From NCBI GenBank assembly GCA_020426085.1, contig JAGQQP010000107.1:1-9968 (forward strand): a DNA stretch of 9,968 nucleotides. The letters run 5' to 3'. Each line of letters opens with the position of its first letter. Positions within the stretch are counted from its first letter, which is position 1. A model generated the notes under the pieces. It did not search any database. It was not told the DNA's origin and saw nothing but the letters and a program-made list of their open reading frames with translations. This document shows positions 5,940 through 9,968 of this stretch, piece by piece. Made by a program: the position numbers and the translations under genes. This DNA is from Planctomycetaceae bacterium (GTDB lineage: Bacteria; Planctomycetota; Planctomycetia; Planctomycetales; Planctomycetaceae).

Positions 5940-7091
5940 ATGACATTGAAACAACCAGCGATCGGGCTGATTCTTTCTGCCCTGCTTTGCGTATGCTCAC
6001 TAAATGAATTGAAATCTGCCGAGTCTAAACCTCTCACTGATTTCACCGTTGATCAGAAAGACAAAACACACTGGTTCGACATTAAAAATCTCGGCGTCGA
6101 AGGCAAAGGCTGGACCGAAACGGAGTCCTTCTATAATCGCCTCCCCGCCAAAGCCAAAGGGGTCGTGCGGCCTCCCGTCTGGTCACTCAGCAAACATTCG
6201 GCAGGAATGGCGGTTCGCTTCGTCACCGACGCAACAACCATCAAAGCCAAATGGAAACTGACGTCTGCAAATATTGCCATGAATCATATGGCGGCAACCG
6301 GCGTCAGCGGACTGGACCTGTACGTCAAAACAGAAACAGGCAAATGGCGCTGGCTGGCAGTCGGCAAACCATCAAAACAGGAAAACAATGAGACACTGAT
6401 CTCAGGCCTGATTCCCGGCAAACGCGAATACATGCTGTATCTGCCGCTTTATAACGGCGTCGAGTCCGTTGAAATCGGCGTTCCTGAAGCCAGTCACCTC
6501 TGGAAAGCACCCCCGCGTGAAGCAGGCAAAGACAAACCGCTCGTTTTCTGGGGAACTTCCATCACCCAGGGAGGCTGTGCCTCACGGACCGGCATGGTTC
6601 ATACTGCCATCCTGGGACGTCGTCTCGATCTGCCGGTCATCAATCTCGGATTTTCCGGCAACGGTCGGATGGAACCCGAAGTCGCCAAACTGGTCGCTGA
6701 ACTGGATGCCAGCGTCTTCATCATGGACTGCCTACCCAACGTCACTGCTGAGACAGTCGCGCGGGAAACGGAGCCCCTCGTGAAAACGCTCCGTGCTGCT
6801 CACCCTGAGACTCCCATCCTGCTCGTGGAAGACCGGACCTACTCTAATGCCTATCTCAAAAAAAGTAGTCAGGATCGACATCGCACCAGTCGAGAAGCCC
6901 TCAAGAAAGCCTATGAAAAGCTGAAACAGGAAGGCGTTAAAAACCTGTATTACCTGGACGGCGAAACTCTGCTGGGTGATGACAGTGAAGACACCGTCGA
7001 CAGCTCACACCCCACGGACCTCGGTTTCTTCAGACAGGCTGATGCGTTCGAGAGAGTCCTTCGTCCCATTCTGGAACAGCAATCCAAGTGA
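5940..7091 (+). CDS. Secreted SGNH/GDSL hydrolase with GxDLY N-terminal domain
   Basis: This is a predicted exported esterase or acyl-hydrolase of 383 residues. A signal peptide spans about 1-27 (hydrophobic core IGLILSALLCVCSL, cleavage near LKSA). The N-terminal domain carries the GxDLY signature (GLDLY at 124-128). The catalytic domain begins near 200: LVFWGTSIT places the nucleophile Ser at 207, NLGFSGNG (235-242) gives the oxyanion Gly, DCLPN has Asn267, and DSSHPTDLG supplies Asp354 and His357. All four SGNH blocks are therefore present, and the enzyme is probably active. The family is common in polysaccharide-related and sialate-type esterases, but no substrate can be assigned. The gene overlaps the next one by 4 bp, so the two form a coupled pair. 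Its own promoter must lie in 5822-5939, where no convincing -35/-10 pair was found. Confidence 0.92.
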   Translation: MTLKQPAIGLILSALLCVCSLNELKSAESKPLTDFTVDQKDKTHWFDIKNLGVEGKGWTETESFYNRLPAKAKGVVRPPVWSLSKHSAGMAVRFVTDATTIKAKWKLTSANIAMNHMAATGVSGLDLYVKTETGKWRWLAVGKPSKQENNETLISGLIPGKREYMLYLPLYNGVESVEIGVPEASHLWKAPPREAGKDKPLVFWGTSITQGGCASRTGMVHTAILGRRLDLPVINLGFSGNGRMEPEVAKLVAELDASVFIMDCLPNVTAETVARETEPLVKTLRAAHPETPILLVEDRTYSNAYLKKSSQDRHRTSREALKKAYEKLKQEGVKNLYYLDGETLLGDDSEDTVDSSHPTDLGFFRQADAFERVLRPILEQQSK

Positions 7092-8614
7092 GATCAGCTC
7101 GTTTCTGCCTTTTCCTGTTTCTCGTAATGCTGTCTGCGTGCGGGAAACAGGAACCGCAGGCGGAAAATCCCGCCGCTGTTGCGCTCCCGTCAGTGGCACA
7201 CTATCAGGAATTTCATACCGAAATCCAGAACTTCTGCAGCCACTGCCATCTCTGTCCTGACCCGGGGATCCTGACAAAAGAGGCCTGGCGAATGCAGATC
7301 CCGCGCGAGTATGCACACTTCGAACAGAACCCGAGCCCCAGTCTGCGGGTTCCGCCGGAATCAGAAGTCATCCAGTACTTCGTTTCACAGGCACCGGAAT
7401 CTCACCGCCTGCCGAAACAGAATCCCCACCCCGATACCAGCCCGATCCGTTTCCGTAAACAGGTCATCCCACGCACTGATTCGAAATTACTCCCGGCAAC
7501 GACACACCTGAACTGGATCAGTGATACTTCCCCGCATGAACTCCTCTTAACCGATATGGGCTCCGGTGAAACAGGTCGTATTCGGTTTGCTGCAGAACAA
7601 CCTGAGTACGAACTTCTGGCAAACCTCAAGCACCCGGCTCACATTGAACGGGTCGACCTGAATCAGTATCAACAGCATGATTATCTCATCGCAGACCTGG
7701 GCAGTTTCGGGCCGGAAGATCATGACAGGGGGACCGTCAGTTTGCTGACATTTAATCACGAAACGTATTCCTGGCGGACTCAGACTCTTCAGGATCATCT
7801 GGGACGTGTCGCGGATGTCAAAGCCGCCGACTTCGACCTTGATGGCGATCTGGACCTGATTGTCGCCGAATTTGGATGGCAGAAAACAGGCCGACTGCTG
7901 TACCTGGAAAATGTCTCTGCAGCAAAAACGGATCTGAAATTTAAACAAAGAGTCCTCGACAGTCGGCACGGCGCCAGTCATGTGCTCATCACTGACTGGA
8001 ACCACGATGGCCGCCCCGACTTCGTCACACTGTTTTCACAGGAACATGAAATCATTGATGCGTTTCTGAATGAAGGGAACGGTCAGTTCAGAAAAGAAAC
8101 CATTTACCAGGCTCCCCATCCGGCTTACGGTTCCTCCAGTATTTCGCTGGTTGACCTGGATCAGGACAACGACATCGACCTGCTCTACACCAACGGCGAC
8201 ACCATGGACAGTTTTGAACTCCGTCCCGATCATTCGCTGCAATGGCTGGAAAACAAAGGGGCATTCCCCTTGACCCATCATCCAGTTGCCCCACTGACGG
8301 GTGCCTATTGCGCCACACACGGCGACTTTGATGGTGACGGCGACATCGATCTCGCCGCCTGTTCCATGACCTGGGATTACAAAGAACAACGCAACACACT
8401 CGTCTGGTATGAACAACGTTCCCCCGGTCAGTTCCGCGCTCACCCCCTCGACTTCTCAATGGGCCAGCATCCCGTCCTCACAGCTGGCGACTTCGATGGT
8501 GACGGCGATCCCGATCTGGCTGTCGGCAATTTCGAAGGACGCGAAACAGATCAACGAGACAAAACCGAATGGTTCTCAATCTGGTGGAACGAGGGACTCC
8601 AAAAGCAGGAATAG
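7088..8614 (+). CDS. FG-GAP/VCBS repeat lipoprotein with an N-terminal CXXCH motif
   Basis: This 508-residue envelope protein starts at a GTG within the GTGA overlap with the SGNH gene. Residues 1-19 form a lipoprotein signal with lipobox LSAC (Cys18 lipidated). A short region around 50-60 reads CSHCHLCPDPG: CSHCH (50-54) fits a c-type heme attachment site, with a third Cys at 56. The rest is a calcium-binding-loop beta-propeller of five clear FG-GAP repeats: FDLDGDLDL (249-257), WNHDGRPDF (304-312), LDQDNDIDL (357-365), FDGDGDIDL (414-422) and FDGDGDPDL (469-477). The last two loops are nearly identical at DNA level (8321-8344 and 8486-8509). A role in binding or display at the envelope is likely, and heme binding is possible but unproven. 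It probably acts with the hydrolase it overlaps. Its end lies 15 bp from the converging gene. Confidence 0.92.
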   Translation: MRSARFCLFLFLVMLSACGKQEPQAENPAAVALPSVAHYQEFHTEIQNFCSHCHLCPDPGILTKEAWRMQIPREYAHFEQNPSPSLRVPPESEVIQYFVSQAPESHRLPKQNPHPDTSPIRFRKQVIPRTDSKLLPATTHLNWISDTSPHELLLTDMGSGETGRIRFAAEQPEYELLANLKHPAHIERVDLNQYQQHDYLIADLGSFGPEDHDRGTVSLLTFNHETYSWRTQTLQDHLGRVADVKAADFDLDGDLDLIVAEFGWQKTGRLLYLENVSAAKTDLKFKQRVLDSRHGASHVLITDWNHDGRPDFVTLFSQEHEIIDAFLNEGNGQFRKETIYQAPHPAYGSSSISLVDLDQDNDIDLLYTNGDTMDSFELRPDHSLQWLENKGAFPLTHHPVAPLTGAYCATHGDFDGDGDIDLAACSMTWDYKEQRNTLVWYEQRSPGQFRAHPLDFSMGQHPVLTAGDFDGDGDPDLAVGNFEGRETDQRDKTEWFSIWWNEGLQKQE

Positions 8615-8629
8615 TTCCAGTTACGTGCC

Positions 8630-9457
8630 TCAGGGCTTCAATAGCGTACTGACATTTTTCTCAGGATCAACCAAGAACACCGTTTTCGCATGCGGGTCGG
8701 CAACGAGGATGTTCTGTCCCTGGCGCGTGATTCCCACCGGGTTCTTGAACGGTTCGCCGGACACCCATTTTTCCGTAGTTCCGTCCGCAGCGACTTTCCA
8801 GAGGGCTTTCTCATACCCGTCGCTGACAATCGCCGAGCCATCGTCCAGGACCACGACATCGTGTGGGAAATTAAACGGCCGACCTTTCACAACAACAGAA
8901 ACTTTCCCGTCCGGACTGACTTTCAACAGCTGGTCTGTTGTTCCGGAAACGACCCACAGATTTTCTGCCTGATCGAGCGCCAGTCCCCGGGGTGCTTCCA
9001 CTTTGGCAAACAGGGTCGGCTTCCCGCCCGCAGCAGGGACTTTCCAGATGTGATGCAGTTCCAGATCCGAGACCAGCAGATCGCCGTTCTTCAAAACCAC
9101 CACATCCATGGGAATTCCAATTCCCCCGTTCGTCAGTGGCTGAGGCTTCGCGCCCGCTTTTTCAAAACGATAAACATCGCGTGTAGAGGAATCGCCGGCC
9201 AGCACGCGTCCCTCATTATCAAGGGTCACACAACGTACTGCATTCAACGGAGTACGGAATACTTTTGATCCCGTGAAATAACTGGCAGCTTTTCCCTGAT
9301 CAAGACTCCAGATGCCTGGCAGCTTCAAATCCGCCACATATACGGGCCCTTTTTCAGTGGCGACAACAGAATTCGGATACGACATCTCTGCAGCCTGTAT
9401 CATTTCAGGAGCACAGAGAATCAGGAAAACGAAACAGCAACGAGAGAGAAACGGCAT
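8630..9457 (-). CDS. Secreted NHL/SMP-30-like six-bladed beta-propeller protein
   Basis: The chosen ATG gives 275 residues with a signal peptide at about 1-23 (FVFLILCAPEMIQAA). The mature part consists of six repeats of about 40 residues, each with a pattern like LxxG-xLLVSD-xxxxxIWKV, at about 39-53, 79-98, 121-140, 161-180, 204-222 and 244-264. This fits a single six-bladed propeller of the NHL/SMP-30/streptogramin-lyase-like group. Such folds serve as lactonases, lyases or binding scaffolds; no catalytic residues could be assigned, so the function is unknown. A reading from 9502 adds 15 polar residues before the signal peptide and has no ribosome site; the ATG at 9457 has AGG 9 nt upstream. 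It lies 86 bp after the CRTAC1-like gene on the same strand and may be co-transcribed with it. It converges on the FG-GAP lipoprotein gene with no terminator seen between them. Confidence 0.88.
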   Translation of the reverse strand: MPFLSRCCFVFLILCAPEMIQAAEMSYPNSVVATEKGPVYVADLKLPGIWSLDQGKAASYFTGSKVFRTPLNAVRCVTLDNEGRVLAGDSSTRDVYRFEKAGAKPQPLTNGGIGIPMDVVVLKNGDLLVSDLELHHIWKVPAAGGKPTLFAKVEAPRGLALDQAENLWVVSGTTDQLLKVSPDGKVSVVVKGRPFNFPHDVVVLDDGSAIVSDGYEKALWKVAADGTTEKWVSGEPFKNPVGITRQGQNILVADPHAKTVFLVDPEKNVSTLLKP

Positions 9458-9514
9458 CTTGAAAAACCTGAGAAAAATATCGTTAAGTCGGTCAAACCGC
9501 ATTTTACCGAATCA

Positions 9515-9541
9515 GAGTGGCAATTGCACTCATGAATTCAT
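9515..9541. repeat. Two adjacent palindromes between the CRTAC1-like and NHL genes
   Basis: GAGTGGCAATTGCACTC (9515-9531) is palindromic apart from one extra G, and ATGAATTCAT (9532-9541) is a perfect 10-bp palindrome directly beside it. They lie just after the stop of the upstream gene on the minus strand. No T-run follows in that direction, so a simple terminator is unlikely; an operator or processing site is possible, or chance. Confidence 0.35.
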
Positions 9542-9543
9542 AC

Positions 9544-9968
9544 TCAGGGTTTCACCAGAGATTGCCAGAAACGGGCGCTATTCTGACGACGGGTATGATA
9601 GATCTCCCGATCCTGCTGCAGCAACTCTTCATCTGGATAAACTTCAGTCGGATAGGGATAACTCTTCATCTCGCGAAATGGCAGAGGTTCGACCGACTGC
9701 CCCAGAATCGTATGCAGATTGGCGTCCTTGTCCCAGCCTACACTATGCAGAATAAAATCACGTTTCCAGCCTGATTTGACGGGTTCGTCAGGAACTTTGA
9801 ACCGCAGCCGCATCTCATCCCCCGAACCCATGATCACCAGTCGATTGTCTGCGGATTCCACCAGGGATTTCACATCCCCGTATCGCGTAAAGCCCCCCTG
9901 CATCGGAGGCCACTGGATACCAGTGGTGAGACTCTGGTAATCATAACGTTCCGGCCCGTTGCCCGGAT
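9544..9968 (-). CDS. C-terminal part of a CRTAC1/ASPIC-UnbV-like protein (cut by window edge)
   Basis: The open frame has no stop up to the right edge, so the visible 140 residues are the end of a longer gene; a Met at 9903 is internal and not the start. The segment VIMGSGDEMRLRF, then GWKRDFILHSVGWDKDANL, then QSVEPLPFREMKSYPYP and REIYHTRR resembles the tail of FG-GAP/ASPIC-UnbV (CRTAC1-type) extracellular proteins, where a phrase like 'GW-KD-N-TVEPLPF-M--YPYP' is characteristic. This family match is from memory of the pattern. The N-terminal repeats that would confirm it lie outside the window. It is upstream of, and on the same strand as, the NHL propeller gene. Confidence 0.65.
   Translation of the reverse strand, partial: PGNGPERYDYQSLTTGIQWPPMQGGFTRYGDVKSLVESADNRLVIMGSGDEMRLRFKVPDEPVKSGWKRDFILHSVGWDKDANLHTILGQSVEPLPFREMKSYPYPTEVYPDEELLQQDREIYHTRRQNSARFWQSLVKP

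Noticed and set aside
8036..8459. Long antisense frames (135 and 123 codons) within the FG-GAP gene
   Set aside because: They are shadows caused by the repetitive Asp/Gly-rich coding sequence; no independent start signals or domain character.
8321..8509. Near-identical 24-bp repeats (8321-8344 and 8486-8509) as a possible mobile or recombination repeat
   Set aside because: Both encode the calcium-loop motif FDGDGD of successive FG-GAP repeats in the same frame, so protein repetition explains them.
9458..9502. N-terminal extension of the NHL propeller protein from the ATG at 9502
   Set aside because: It would put 15 charged residues ahead of the signal peptide and lacks a ribosome site; the ATG at 9457 is better.

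Overview
The window looks like chromosomal DNA from a planctomycete, perhaps Gimesia-like. The genus is only a guess from moderate base composition and gene content. The reasons are the protein families present together: a secreted S1 sulfatase, a DUF1559 pilin-like protein with an H-X9-DG tail, an SGNH hydrolase with a GxDLY N-domain, an FG-GAP lipoprotein carrying CXXCH, a secreted NHL-type propeller, and the C-terminus of a CRTAC1/ASPIC-UnbV-like protein. No rRNA, tRNA, CRISPR array, insertion sequence or phage gene was seen.

Layout. On the minus strand, read right to left from 4357 to 18, lies a compact operon: sensor histidine kinase, sigma-54-dependent NtrC-type response regulator (23-bp overlap with the kinase), and a secreted sulfatase 25 bp further on. 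A 392-bp divergent intergenic region (4358-4749) separates it from a plus-strand DUF1559 gene (4750-5754), which ends in a strong hairpin terminator (5788-5821). A two-gene plus-strand unit follows: SGNH hydrolase (5940-7091) and FG-GAP/CXXCH lipoprotein (7088-8614), overlapping by GTGA. It converges on a minus-strand pair: an NHL/SMP-30-like propeller protein (8630-9457) and, upstream of it, the last 140 residues of a CRTAC1-like protein that runs off the right edge.

Most interesting feature. The divergent region has the architecture of a sigma-54 control region. A GG-N10-GC promoter (TGGAAC-N5-TTGC, 4681-4696) lies just upstream of the DUF1559 start. About 130-150 bp upstream of its expected transcription start is a perfect 19-bp palindrome, ATGTCGAA-CTA-TTCGACAT, followed by a degenerate copy exactly 21 bp away; a weaker third match sits 21 bp on the other side. 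A poorer GG-N10-GC match faces the kinase operon. The neighbouring two-component system encodes a sigma-54 activator. The inferred circuit is a membrane sensor and activator that drive a pilin-like surface protein and possibly their own operon, which includes the sulfatase. The signal, the sulfatase substrate and the DNA-binding assignment are not shown by the sequence.
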